From an uncultured Bacteroidales bacterium (GTDB lineage Bacteria > Bacteroidota > Bacteroidia > Bacteroidales > UBA932): DNA of 64,000 nt. Where the stretch lies: contig CALVDH010000005.1 of assembly GCA_944326235.1 (NCBI GenBank), forward strand, positions 35,550 to 99,549. Direction: 5' to 3'. Position 1 is the stretch's first letter. Each line of letters begins with the position of its first letter. The position numbers were made by a program, and so were the translations under genes. Under the pieces are notes generated by a model. That model was not told where the DNA came from. It saw nothing but the letters and a program-made list of their open reading frames with translations, and searched no databases. Below, piece after piece: positions 7,643 to 15,642 of this stretch.

Positions 7643-9534
7643 TGGAAATATCAAACAATTTACAAAACACCACTGTCAAGGAGACAATTACAGTGAACGC
7701 ACCGAAGGGTGCAAGGTACATAAGCGGAGACTGAATGGAGAGACTTCCGTCAAACTGCGTGCTGGACAAGGGCAGGACAGGCTGCGGAGCGACAACACTT
7801 GCGATAATGCAGCAGGGTAGCACAATCATAGCGGTGCCCTATGTGAGCCTCATAAAGAGCAAGGAGTCCCAGTATGACGGAATACTTCTCGGAGTTTACG
7901 AGGGGACAGGCAGGAAAGAGATACTGGAGTATGCGCAGAGCCACAGTACGCACAAGATAATGACAACATACGATTCCCTCCCCAAAGTCATGGAGATACT
8001 GGAGAGCAACGGCTATGATGTGCGGAACGATTACCAGCTGGTGATAGACGAGTGGCAGGTAATACTCAACTCATACGACTTCAGACCGGAAGCAATGCAG
8101 GGACTTCTAAAGGCTGCAACCGCATTCAAGGATGTTGTCTATATGACCGCCACTCCGGTAAAGCAGAAATACTGGCCGGAGGAGATGAGACACCTGCAGA
8201 GGGTCAAAATCAAATGGCAGGACGAACAGCAACTTGAACTGCACAGCGTCAAGACCTCATCCCCGGCGAGACTGACAGCGGAGTTCTGCGGGAACAGGAC
8301 GGACGAGTACAACCTGCACATATTCGTGAACAGTGTAACGGTAATCAGCAGGACAATCAAGTATGCAGGACTGAAACCGGAGGAAGTGAGGATTGTATGC
8401 TCGAAGAACAGGGAAAGCATAGCGGCCAACCGGAACAAACTGGGCAAGGACTATCCGATAGCCGACATAACAGACCCAGTCAAGCCGTACAACTTCTACA
8501 CGTCCACTGCATTCGAGGGCTGCGACATCTATGACGGGAAAGGGCTTGCTGTGATACTGAATGACGGTCACATCCCGCACTCACTGCTTCCTGTGGACAC
8601 ACTTTTCTTCCAGATAGCAGGCAGACTGAGGAACAGCATATACAGGGACTATATTATCAACATATTCTCCCCGACAAAGAATACGGACGACATGACATAC
8701 GATGAATATGCGGAAGCGAGCGAGAGGGCGTTCAAGGAAGCGGAGGAATACGCCAGCAGAATAAACGGCAACAATGACTGAGCGGATATAGCTGAACTCT
8801 ACACCGACAAGCGGTATGTAAGGGTGCAGGACGGCAGGATGATTGCGGACAGGAACATGCAGAACAACGACCTGCTGAAAAGGGAACTCCAGAGCGTGAC
8901 ATACGGCAACTGGCAAAACCTCATGGAGGAGATAGCATCCAGCGGAATCAAGATAGTCAAGACGGAGGAGGCCTATCCCGAAAGACCTGTCAAGGAAGCA
9001 GCAACCAAAAAGACAAGTTTCAAGGATGCGTTCAAGGCATACTGTAAACTGAAAGCAGCAAGGTCACTGTTCCCGACAGCCGAGCAGATACTGATAGAGA
9101 AGAACAAGCCGCTTGTCAGGACAGCATACGACACTCTCGGAGAATCAAGGGTAAAGGCTCTCAAATACAAGGTAACTGACATAAGGAGGGAACTTGTAAA
9201 GGTATCCACGGTAACGGAGACTGAGAAGATAATCAGAATGGTCAGACAGTCTCTGCCGTACAGGAAAGCGGTACCGAGGAGGGAGATAGCGGAGGCATTG
9301 CAGGAGATATACAACACTCTCGGCATACGTAAGATTGCTGTAGCGACAGACCTTGCCAAGTGATACGAGGTCAAGAAGCAGAACATACGCATGGAGGGAC
9401 AGCAGACATCCTGCATCACAATACTCTGCGAGAAGAAAGCGATATATGACATTGTGCCGAAGCAGCTGGAACTTTTCACAGATGAGGACTATGCATAGCG
9501 CATTGAGCAGGTGATATTCGACAGGGGAGCATGA
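7642..9534 (+). pseudogene. SF2 helicase-like gene with in-frame stops (TGA 7732, 8779, 9361; TAG 9496)
   Basis: One reading frame runs from ATG 7642 to TGA 9532-9534, about 630 codons, interrupted only by four internal stops and no frameshift. Helicase-like motifs are visible: a P-loop-like DKGRTGCGATTLA (no Lys where Walker A has one), LVIDEWQ as a DEAD/DEAH-like box, VYMTATPV as motif III, and QIAGRLRNS as motif VI. The protein resembles a Bacteroidota mobile-element family of helicase-like proteins. Every internal stop falls where Trp is plausible (ISGD-stop-MERLP, GNND-stop-ADIAEL, DLAK-stop-YEVKK, EDYA-stop-RIEQ), while four TGG Trp codons remain. Each is one G-to-A change from TGG. Decay is the simplest reading; stop readthrough or recoding is possible. 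Confidence 0.75.
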
Positions 9535-9552
9535 ACGGTGCTTCCCTTTTTT

Positions 9553-9629
9553 CGTGCTACCGAAATTGCGCTGTAGCTTGATTCTACTATAAGAAAATTT
9601 GACTTTAGGCGCAGAATTGATAGCACCCC
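9553..9629. repeat. About 77-bp imperfect inverted repeat, copy 2, with short ORF after it
   Basis: Left arm GTGCTACCGAAATTGCGC and right arm GGCGCAGAATTGATAGCACC match copy 1 at 7473-7552. ACAGGAGATT and ATG 9645 follow, opening an 18-codon ORF (9645-9701) rich in Lys and Arg. The rest of 9535-9889 shows no gene. The two copies bracket the helicase-like locus. Confidence 0.55.
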
Positions 9630-9874
9630 ATATAACAGGAGATTATGACCGCTCCGCGGGTATATAAAGAGAAAAGGATAAAGGAAAGCAGGAATATATA
9701 AGGACAGAGGCTGATTCTCCAAAATAAATTTCAGTTGGATGAAAATAGAGTTGGAGACATTATATACTCCTTTATATGAAAGGCGAAGCCGTAATGTTAT
9801 GGGACTTCATCCATTTAAAGATACCACTTCCAGATAAAGTTGGAATGAAATTGGCATTTACAGCATAAAAAGAC

Positions 9875-9882
9875 TATATTTG
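9875..9882 (+). promoter_or_regulatory. -7 element for mntA/hepT
   Basis: TATATTTG ends only 7 bp before ATG 9890, which predicts a leaderless or near-leaderless transcript. The -33 box is weak (ATTG at 9850-9853, 21-bp spacer). Confidence 0.55.
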
Positions 9883-9889
9883 CAGAGAG

Positions 9890-10189
9890 ATGAAACTGAT
9901 AGAACGTCATATAAAGAGCATTGCCGCCCTGTGCAGGAAGTACAAGGTGAACAGGCTGTTTGTGTTCGGCTCAGTGCTAACGGACAGATTCAATGACGGA
10001 AGCGACATAGATATGGTCGTGGATTTCAAGAAAGACGAGGTGGAGGACTACTTCGACAACTACTTCGACTTCAAGTACTCATTGCAGGACCTTTTCGGCA
10101 GGGAGGTGGACTTGGTGGAGGAGCAGACGATTAGGAACCCTTATTTCCGAAAAAGTGTGGATTCAACTAAACAGCTGATATATGGATGA
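9890..10189 (+). CDS. mntA: MntA-type nucleotidyltransferase antitoxin
   Basis: 99-aa minimal nucleotidyltransferase. The GSx10DxD signature is complete: G27-S28 in FVFGSV, D39 and D41 in GSDIDMVV. A further acidic residue lies near the C-terminus in REVDLVEE. In studied MntA/HepT (type VII) pairs this enzyme transfers AMP to a Tyr of HepT and so silences the toxin. Its stop overlaps the start of hepT by 8 bp, the usual coupling. Transcription probably starts almost at the ATG (TATATTTG at 9875). Alternative annotation: generic DUF4062/NTP_transf_2 protein; the pairing makes the antitoxin role likely. Confidence 0.88.
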   Translation: MKLIERHIKSIAALCRKYKVNRLFVFGSVLTDRFNDGSDIDMVVDFKKDEVEDYFDNYFDFKYSLQDLFGREVDLVEEQTIRNPYFRKSVDSTKQLIYG

Positions 10190-10520
10190 GAGCATAAACA
10201 AGCATCTGCATGACATTCTGGATGCAATCAACGAAGTGGAATCATTCTTTGGAGACAAGCCCAAATACTTCGGGGAGTTCTGCGATGACCTCTGTCTTAG
10301 ACGTGCGGTAGAAAGAGACATAGAGATAATCGGAGAAGCGATGAACAGGATTCTAAAGGAGTACAGGGACATAGCCATCACCAACTCCAGAAAGATAGTG
10401 GATGCGAGAAACTATATCATCCACGGCTATGACAGTCTCTCAGCCGATATTCTCTGGAGCATAGTGATAAACCACCTGCCGAAACTCAAAGAAGAAGTAC
10501 AGACGATTCTTGAACAGTAG
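10182..10520 (+). CDS. hepT: HepT-like HEPN ribonuclease toxin (DUF86)
   Basis: 112-aa all-alpha HEPN protein. The RX4HXY motif is exact: R76, H81 and Y83 in RNYIIHGY. Arg and His form the RNase site, and the Tyr is the residue AMPylated by MntA in characterised pairs. The protein is expected to cut RNA (tRNA in some systems) when released, giving element maintenance or phage defence. It overlaps mntA by 8 bp and is followed by a terminator, so the two genes form a compact unit. Nothing suggests inactivation. Confidence 0.88.
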   Translation: MDESINKHLHDILDAINEVESFFGDKPKYFGEFCDDLCLRRAVERDIEIIGEAMNRILKEYRDIAITNSRKIVDARNYIIHGYDSLSADILWSIVINHLPKLKEEVQTILEQ

Positions 10521-10543
10521 GCGTATTCTAATTGACACATACC

Positions 10544-10575
10544 ACCCTCCGGCAAACAACTGGAGGGTTTCTTTT
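10544..10575 (+). terminator. Terminator of the mntA-hepT unit
   Basis: ACCCTCC and GGAGGGT arms around an 11-nt loop, then TTCTTTT. It lies 24 bp after hepT. Confidence 0.7.
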
Positions 10576-10800
10576 ATACAGGCTGAGCACACGGACACAG
10601 TATCTATCCAAAACACCCCCGCCCATACTTCGAGAAAAACCAAAATCCATTTCAAGTGACTACTATACTGGGGTACTCCCGACAGGTACTGCATTGGAGA
10701 TATCCATTTAAAGGAAGCATCACTCCCGAAACATCAACCTGCATACATCCAGAATAAACGAACTAAGACAACACACATTACCGACACTATTGTTTAACCA

Positions 10801-10830
10801 GCCGTTCTCACAAGGGACGGCATTTTTTAT
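10801..10830 (+). terminator. Hairpin plus T run right before the 95-aa gene
   Basis: GCCGTTC pairs with GGGACGGC (one G-T pair) over a short loop, followed by ATTTTTTATTT and then ATG 10839. It may be an attenuator or a terminator for upstream transcription. The preceding stretch 10576-10800 shows nothing else I can name. Confidence 0.55.
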
Positions 10831-10838
10831 TTAAAGAC

Positions 10839-11126
10839 ATGACAGCAAATGAAATCACAGACAGACTTATCCTCGACAATCAGAATCTGGTCGTAGAGGA
10901 ACTCATGAGACACGATGAAAGCCTATTGGAAGAATTACAGAACCTCGATGAGAACAGTGAAATCATGGAATGGTGGCTGGTTACTCCTTACATGGCAGAA
11001 CTGCTTAAAGAAAAGGGAGAGGTAATCTTATCGGACTATGACTGCTACTGGTGGGGAAGACAAACATCGGGACAGGCACTTTACATGGACGGAGTGATAC
11101 AGGAGATAGCGGAACAGATGAGGTGA
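10839..11126 (+). CDS. Unknown small acidic protein of mobile elements (95 aa)
   Basis: Acidic protein with two Trp-rich stretches, EWWLVTPYMAELLKEKGEVI and CYWWGRQTSGQALYMDG, ending VIQEIAEQMR. Proteins with this EWWLV...WWGR...YMDGVIQEI pattern seem familiar from Bacteroidota plasmids and integrative elements, but I know no function for them. There is no signal peptide or membrane helix. It stands alone behind the hairpin at 10801. Between its stop and 11311 I see no further gene. Confidence 0.6.
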   Translation: MTANEITDRLILDNQNLVVEELMRHDESLLEELQNLDENSEIMEWWLVTPYMAELLKEKGEVILSDYDCYWWGRQTSGQALYMDGVIQEIAEQMR

Positions 11127-11311
11127 GGAAAGTTACAGGAACATTGAGGGGCTTCCAACTTGATTCGGGAAACTGGAGATTGGGTTGGAGGTCTTTTTGC
11201 TTTTGAATGTATCGGCTATGGAATCGCATCAACGGTGTTTACATGCTGGAACAAAATAAATTCAGAGATGCAATACTCCTCATTTTGAGTGCTGTTTGAG
11301 AAAAACTTTAC

Positions 11312-11622
11312 TATCTTTGTGGTGTCTTACGGAGCAATCTGTGGGACAAGACATGTTGAAAGTGTTTTCGCACTGTCCTTAACTGAAAATGTGGAAGTTT
11401 TCAATAACAACGGGACAAACGAACAGCACTCATTCTTGTTTAGACTATGGCCTCGGTGTGTCTATGCCGATACCCCATATCTATTCGAGTGTGGGGTATT
11501 GCATCGTTTATCGTTGTTAAGGTCCTTCCACAACCTTCAGTTAGATAGACGGAACAACTCCACACTTTCTTTTTATAAACTAATAATCTGCTTTGGAGTT
11601 GGGTGGATATGGAGGTTTTACT
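11312..11622 (+). promoter_or_regulatory. -7 box and long structured 5' leader of the four-gene operon
   Basis: TATCTTTG at 11312-11319 is a perfect -7 element; no TTTG sits at the ideal -33 distance. The roughly 300-nt leader before ATG 11623 can fold locally: ATACCCCA (11470-11477) pairs with TGGGGTAT (11492-11499), extendable to about 10 bp, and GGACA (11344) pairs with TGTCC (11374) around an inner AGTG/CACT. GGAGGT lies 10 bp before the ATG. Open frames across the leader have no protein-like character. A conserved cis-acting RNA or recombination region is possible. Confidence 0.5.
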
Positions 11623-11937
11623 ATGCTTTACAAAGTCAAAAAAATTTTTCCAGCAACTTTAATATTAGAAGAAAAAGATACTGGAAAAGAAATTGAAGCT
11701 CAATTGCTTGATGGAAAATCTGTATATGATACAGGTAATAATACATTAGCTTTAATCCAGGGGATAATCTCTAATAACTATTCTATAGTTTGTTATAACG
11801 ATGTGGATTATATAATGCAGGATAAAACGACAAATATGCAAGTCACTATATCAGAAGTAATGAAAGAAACAACACCAATAGTAAAAGATGGTTATCTTGT
11901 ATTGTATGATTGGGTGGCAAAATCTAATAAAATATGA
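11623..11937 (+). CDS. Unknown 104-aa protein, first gene of an ATGA-linked operon
   Basis: Start chosen at ATG 11623, which follows GGAGGT, rather than an upstream TTG. It is a small soluble protein without a signal, with beta-rich character (MLYKVKKIFPATLILEEKDTGKEIEAQLLDGKSVYD). Strongly A+T-rich codons set it apart even from the rest of the element. Its TGA overlaps the next ATG by 4 bp (ATGA, 11934-11937). Not recognised. In such a cassette with secreted partners it could be an immunity or chaperone protein, but nothing in the sequence proves it. Confidence 0.55.
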   Translation: MLYKVKKIFPATLILEEKDTGKEIEAQLLDGKSVYDTGNNTLALIQGIISNNYSIVCYNDVDYIMQDKTTNMQVTISEVMKETTPIVKDGYLVLYDWVAKSNKI

Positions 11938-12434
11938 TTATGAAAAAATATTTACTAATATTTATTTTCAGCATCTTCGCTTTTCCTTGTTTGGGGCAAA
12001 TAAGTACGTGCGTAAACATTGGGGGGTATTGGGGAGAATGGTCTAACCAATATTTTTATGAGGCGTTTGGCCATGAACATCAATTCATAGTCTACCACAA
12101 AGGTAGCCATCCATCAAGGTATTTTTTTAAAGTAGTTATTACAAATTACGATTTCCCTGATGCAAAAGAAAAACGCAACCATTTAAAAACAGACACATGG
12201 TATACATATAATGGGTATGTTGAATACATGCCGCAGTGGGATAACCGAAAAAATGAGTACACACTTAATAAATTCATAGATTCATTTCAATTAGGTGATT
12301 GTTATAATGGGAAAGGACTGAAAAAAGTCAATGCAATCATAAAAATAGCTCCATATAAAAGAACACCACATACATATAATATTCTTTTTGGAGGGTATGG
12401 TGTTGGAATTGAACTTAATTGGCCGAAAAAATGA
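11934..12434 (+). CDS. Unknown exported protein (166 aa)
   Basis: The N-terminus MIMKKYLLIFIFSIFAFPCLGQ is a clear Sec signal peptide with likely cleavage near residue 21; no lipobox. The mature part is about 145 residues, aromatic-rich (GGYWGEWSNQYFYEAFGHEH), with a C-terminal beta-rich GGYGVGIELNW end. Two Cys residues remain in the mature chain. Linked by ATGA overlaps to both neighbours. Family not recognised; envelope location is the only inference. Confidence 0.6.
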   Translation: MIMKKYLLIFIFSIFAFPCLGQISTCVNIGGYWGEWSNQYFYEAFGHEHQFIVYHKGSHPSRYFFKVVITNYDFPDAKEKRNHLKTDTWYTYNGYVEYMPQWDNRKNEYTLNKFIDSFQLGDCYNGKGLKKVNAIIKIAPYKRTPHTYNILFGGYGVGIELNWPKK

Positions 12435-12808
12435 AAAAGTTATTTATTGTTTTATTGTTAGCCGTTTGCAGTGTGTCGGCAAAGGCTCAGATTATCTATC
12501 AATCCATTTCTCAAGGGCAGTCATCTCAAGCACAGGTACAAACTGTGAGAACTACAGCTTATTGCTTGGATTATTCCGGCAACATAAGCAAACTGCCGAT
12601 AAAAGTTGAGATACAGACTCAATACAACCTAACCTACATTTATGTCGTTGAGTACTATGAGAACAATGGTATCCAAGGTTTTTGGCGTAAAATACCGACC
12701 AGGCCCCAAGCTTCGGAATGTATGCCTGCTTATGCTCGGAATCCACTTGAAGAAAGGTATATGTATAAGGCACTGTTGAATCAAGGATGGTATTATTTTG
12801 ATTTATGA
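12431..12808 (+). CDS. Unknown small exported protein (125 aa)
   Basis: ATG 12431 overlaps the previous stop in ATGA. MKKLFIVLLLAVCSVSAKAQ is a standard signal peptide with an AKAQ cleavage site. The mature ~105 residues are Gln- and Tyr-rich (QSISQGQSSQAQVQTVRTTA, then beta-strand-like TYIYVVEYYE). Its own stop overlaps the next ATG. Not recognised. Confidence 0.6.
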   Translation: MKKLFIVLLLAVCSVSAKAQIIYQSISQGQSSQAQVQTVRTTAYCLDYSGNISKLPIKVEIQTQYNLTYIYVVEYYENNGIQGFWRKIPTRPQASECMPAYARNPLEERYMYKALLNQGWYYFDL

Positions 12809-13275
12809 TGAAAGACGGATACGTAAATGTGCCTGTAAATGGTAAAATGGAGCAGCTTCATTATCAGTATGATGATGGGGCTGCTGATTATTTTATTTTC
12901 GATAAAGATATACAGATTGGTGAATGGACTGTTAAGAAAGTCATCAAGTTAGGTGGTCCTCGTTCTTCAAGTTATAAGTATGACTTTAAAAATTATCTGG
13001 AGTTTTTGATTCTTGACAAGAATGGGGTATCTAGAACTAAAGTGTGGTTCTACAACGATTACTATCATCCAGATTCCGAAATAGGTGAATACTGCCATGA
13101 GTGTGGGCCAATATATTCGGTAGCCTATTTCTGTAAAGAATACCCTGCATTTAAGTCCTTGGATTGGAATGATTATGATGCAAGTGTCAAACTTAAAGAG
13201 ATTCAGAAAATTCTTGAAAGGACGGATATAGATAACTCGACCAAATACGAAAGAATAAAAAGTTATATGAAGTAG
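12805..13275 (+). CDS. Unknown 156-aa protein with a retropepsin-like DDGAAD stretch
   Basis: Starts in an ATGA overlap. No signal peptide. Near the N-terminus NVPVNGK is followed, about ten residues on, by YDDGAADYFIF, which resembles the DTGA-centred active-site loop of retropepsin-like aspartic proteases, but with Asp in place of Thr/Ser after the first Asp; this likeness is weak. A CHECGP pair and a coiled C-terminal tail (residues ~125-156) follow. Last gene of the operon; repeat copy A starts 2 bp after its stop codon. Function unknown. Confidence 0.55.
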   Translation: MMKDGYVNVPVNGKMEQLHYQYDDGAADYFIFDKDIQIGEWTVKKVIKLGGPRSSSYKYDFKNYLEFLILDKNGVSRTKVWFYNDYYHPDSEIGEYCHECGPIYSVAYFCKEYPAFKSLDWNDYDASVKLKEIQKILERTDIDNSTKYERIKSYMK

Positions 13276-13276
13276 C

Positions 13277-13330
13277 AATGACAAAATTTTCAAAGGCCAT
13301 ATAAAACGAACTTCTCAAAATCTTACCATT
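13277..13330 (+). repeat. Cargo-array palindromic repeat, copy A
   Basis: AATGACA at 13277 and ACCATT at the far end enclose a core ATTTTCAAAGGCCATATAA, the shared signature of copies A-E. It sits directly after the 156-aa gene. Confidence 0.65.
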
Positions 13331-13376
13331 CCAGTTTACCTTTTAAGAAAACGGTTATAGATTAATAAAACCAATA

Positions 13377-14270
13377 ATGAGAAAGACCCAAACATTATTA
13401 TCCGCTTTCATCATCTGTGTTACTGTCTGCTCATCATTCACAACACCACAAAAGAATGATGATGAAAGCCCTGTCAATACCGCTACCTGTCTGATTGGCG
13501 CAGGAGAGTACAGACTTGCGTTAAAGACACTGAAAGACTGCGATGCCCTGTTTGCCGATGCTCTGAGAATGGAGGCATATAACAGTTTGAACAGGACAAG
13601 AAAGGCCATCCGATATGGAGTTGAGTATCTGGATAAGTTGGGCCGACAGCATATAAAGGACGGTACGGTATCATTGAGTTCTTATGTCTCAACGGAAGTG
13701 CAGGATGTTCTTAACAGAAACTGGAAATATGCATCAAGACAGGTACAGAAAAGACTTGCAGGACAGGAATGCAATGCGCAGTTGCAGATGATGCTGGGAA
13801 GTCTGTATCAGATAAACGGTCTTTACGATGAGGCAATAGAGCAATATGACAAGGTGATGGATTATTGCAGAGGCATAGGGTTGAGAGACTTCGGAACTGA
13901 CTGGCTGTGTACATGGAAAAGCGACTGCTATTATGGACTGGAGGATTATGACAATGCTGTAAAGACTATAAGCCAAGCCATTGAGGCGAACAACAGCAGG
14001 GACTACCACCAGCTTTGCAGGAGGGGATTCTACTATATGCTGCAAGGAAAGTTCAATGAGGCAATGGAGGATTACTCAAAGGCTGCAAAGGTCAATCCAA
14101 ACAATGCTGAGGCATACTTCGGCAGATGCGCAGTCCTTTACAGACAAGGGAAACTGGATGATGCAAAGGGTGAATACGGCAAAGGCATCAAGATAGACCC
14201 CGCGATGGAATGTCTGGAGTATGACAGGGAGTTGATGGATATAGTGACAGATTTTTCAAAGGGTATATAA
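13377..14270 (+). CDS. Exported TPR-repeat protein (297 aa)
   Basis: N-terminal hydrophobic signal (LLSAFIICVTVCSSF); Cys18 could be a lipobox Cys, but the context is poor. At least four tetratricopeptide repeats can be traced from ~130 on: LGSLYQINGLYDEAIEQYDKV, DCYYGLEDYDNAVKTISQAI, GFYYMLQGKFNEAMEDYSKA and GRCAVLYRQGKLDDAKGEYG. TPRs mediate protein contacts, so this is likely a periplasmic or membrane-anchored scaffold. Its last codons (DFSKGI-stop) are encoded by the beginning of repeat copy B, so the repeat has entered the gene's end. Distant paralogue of the 15643 gene. Confidence 0.75.
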   Translation: MRKTQTLLSAFIICVTVCSSFTTPQKNDDESPVNTATCLIGAGEYRLALKTLKDCDALFADALRMEAYNSLNRTRKAIRYGVEYLDKLGRQHIKDGTVSLSSYVSTEVQDVLNRNWKYASRQVQKRLAGQECNAQLQMMLGSLYQINGLYDEAIEQYDKVMDYCRGIGLRDFGTDWLCTWKSDCYYGLEDYDNAVKTISQAIEANNSRDYHQLCRRGFYYMLQGKFNEAMEDYSKAAKVNPNNAEAYFGRCAVLYRQGKLDDAKGEYGKGIKIDPAMECLEYDRELMDIVTDFSKGI

Positions 14271-14297
14271 GAGTAGGATTTTCACATTTCTGTCATT
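14243..14297 (+). repeat. Cargo-array palindromic repeat, copy B (overlaps a stop codon)
   Basis: AGTGACA ... TTTTTCAAAGGGTATATAA ... TGTCATT. The gene's TAA is part of the TATATAA core. Confidence 0.7.
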
Positions 14298-14320
14298 CAT
14301 ATTTATAAAGAGGTAGAATC

Positions 14321-15574
14321 ATGGCTATATTCAAGAAGAAAAAAGAAGAACAGGAGGATATCATAGAGATGTTGAGCCGACGGGAATTCATTAAGGCCGA
14401 GACGAAATTCAGACATAACAATCTTCGTAAACTGCCGAGATTCAATAAGGAGAACTGCGTCACTCTCGGATTCATTCTTGAAACATTGTTCGATGTCAAG
14501 AAAGAGGATTTGTACTGGATGCACATATTCAGTTCGAATTTTGACCGCAGCAGGGTTGACGACAGGCAGATAGATAACAAGGATGAAATCTGGGAGTACA
14601 ATCTGTTCGATGCGATATTCAGCATGAATGACAAAGGGGAATCAAGCTCAATGCAGGGCCAGAATACTACCGTTACAATCAGATACGACAAGGCATATTA
14701 CAAGAGAGAGGATAAGGAATCCTGCGATGATAAGTCCATATTGTACAACGACAACAGCATAATCCTGTTTTTGAGAAACATTGCTGCATCGGGCGAGGGA
14801 ACATGGTATATGAGAGTGTCTGCCATGCTTCCGGATTTTACGGCGGATGATGATATGAGGGCAAGCAGGTCTAGGAACTCTCCGCAAACGATGAGTTTTG
14901 TCCTTGCATGGGATGAGACTGACCCGACAGACAGGCTCGGAGAATATCAGCGGCTTTTTGACAGTATGGTGGAGAAAAGCAATACAGGACAGCCGCTTAC
15001 GGAAGATGAGACACTGATTCTTACGACATATATGCACCGTAATAGTGTCGGATATGATTTCGGATATGCAAAATGGCTGTTGGGACAGAAGCGGTACTTT
15101 GATGCATTGATGCAATTCTTGAAAGTCCATGAGGCATTGAAACGGAACAAGGATAAAAGCATAACGGAAGCATATCTTGATACCTGCGTTTGTCTTGGGT
15201 ACTGCTATAACGAACTGGAGCAATACGAGAAAGCATACTACTATCTGGATATTGTTGTAAACTATGTAGACAAGCAATATCGTAAGCCAGCATATATCAT
15301 AGAGTATGTCAACTGTCTGTGCAACAATAATGATGACAGGGCGATGGGGTTGATGTGTTACTGGATAAAAGAATTGGAGGGTAAAAAAGAATTATCCGCG
15401 GATGAAACAGCACTCTACTGGTTTTTGCATCGCAGGATTGCATACCTGTTTATAGAGATGAAAGAATACGATGATGCGGAAAAACTCCTAAATATTCTTA
15501 CTGAACATTCCGAAACGGCAGAATTTGCCAAACAGGAACTGGAGTATCTGAAAAGGATTAAAAGCATGTGCTAG
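14321..15574 (+). CDS. TPR-containing cytoplasmic protein (417 aa)
   Basis: No signal peptide; begins with a Lys/Glu-rich stretch. The first ~220 residues are an unrecognised alpha/beta region. From ~245 TPR-like helical hairpins appear (AKWLLGQKRYFDALMQFLKV, GYCYNELEQYEKAYYYLDIV, AYLFIEMKEYDDAEKLLNIL). It resembles uncharacterised Bacteroidota TPR proteins found on islands. Flanked by repeat copies B and C. The intact long frame argues it is functional. Whether it works with the neighbouring exported TPR proteins is unknown. Confidence 0.7.
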   Translation: MAIFKKKKEEQEDIIEMLSRREFIKAETKFRHNNLRKLPRFNKENCVTLGFILETLFDVKKEDLYWMHIFSSNFDRSRVDDRQIDNKDEIWEYNLFDAIFSMNDKGESSSMQGQNTTVTIRYDKAYYKREDKESCDDKSILYNDNSIILFLRNIAASGEGTWYMRVSAMLPDFTADDDMRASRSRNSPQTMSFVLAWDETDPTDRLGEYQRLFDSMVEKSNTGQPLTEDETLILTTYMHRNSVGYDFGYAKWLLGQKRYFDALMQFLKVHEALKRNKDKSITEAYLDTCVCLGYCYNELEQYEKAYYYLDIVVNYVDKQYRKPAYIIEYVNCLCNNNDDRAMGLMCYWIKELEGKKELSADETALYWFLHRRIAYLFIEMKEYDDAEKLLNILTEHSETAEFAKQELEYLKRIKSMC

Positions 15575-15588
15575 GCTGCTATAAACGG

Positions 15589-15642
15589 AATGACAGAATT
15601 TTCAAAAGGTATATAATAGAAGAATTTCAAAAAGTTGTCATT
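15589..15642 (+). repeat. Cargo-array palindromic repeat, copy C (best palindrome)
   Basis: AATGACA (15589-15595) and TGTCATT (15636-15642) are perfect inverted ends. Inside them are ATTTTCAAAAGGTATATAA and, facing it, GAATTTCAAAAAG. The next gene's ATG follows with no gap. Confidence 0.75.

Noticed and set aside
7642..9534. Selenocysteine explanation for the TGA codons
   Set aside because: No SECIS-like hairpin sits right after the stops, the contexts suit Trp and not Cys, and a TAG also occurs.
11289..11696. 135-aa ORF across the leader of the island operon
   Set aside because: Begins at the promoter, overlaps RNA-like hairpins and the real first gene, and has no protein-like pattern.
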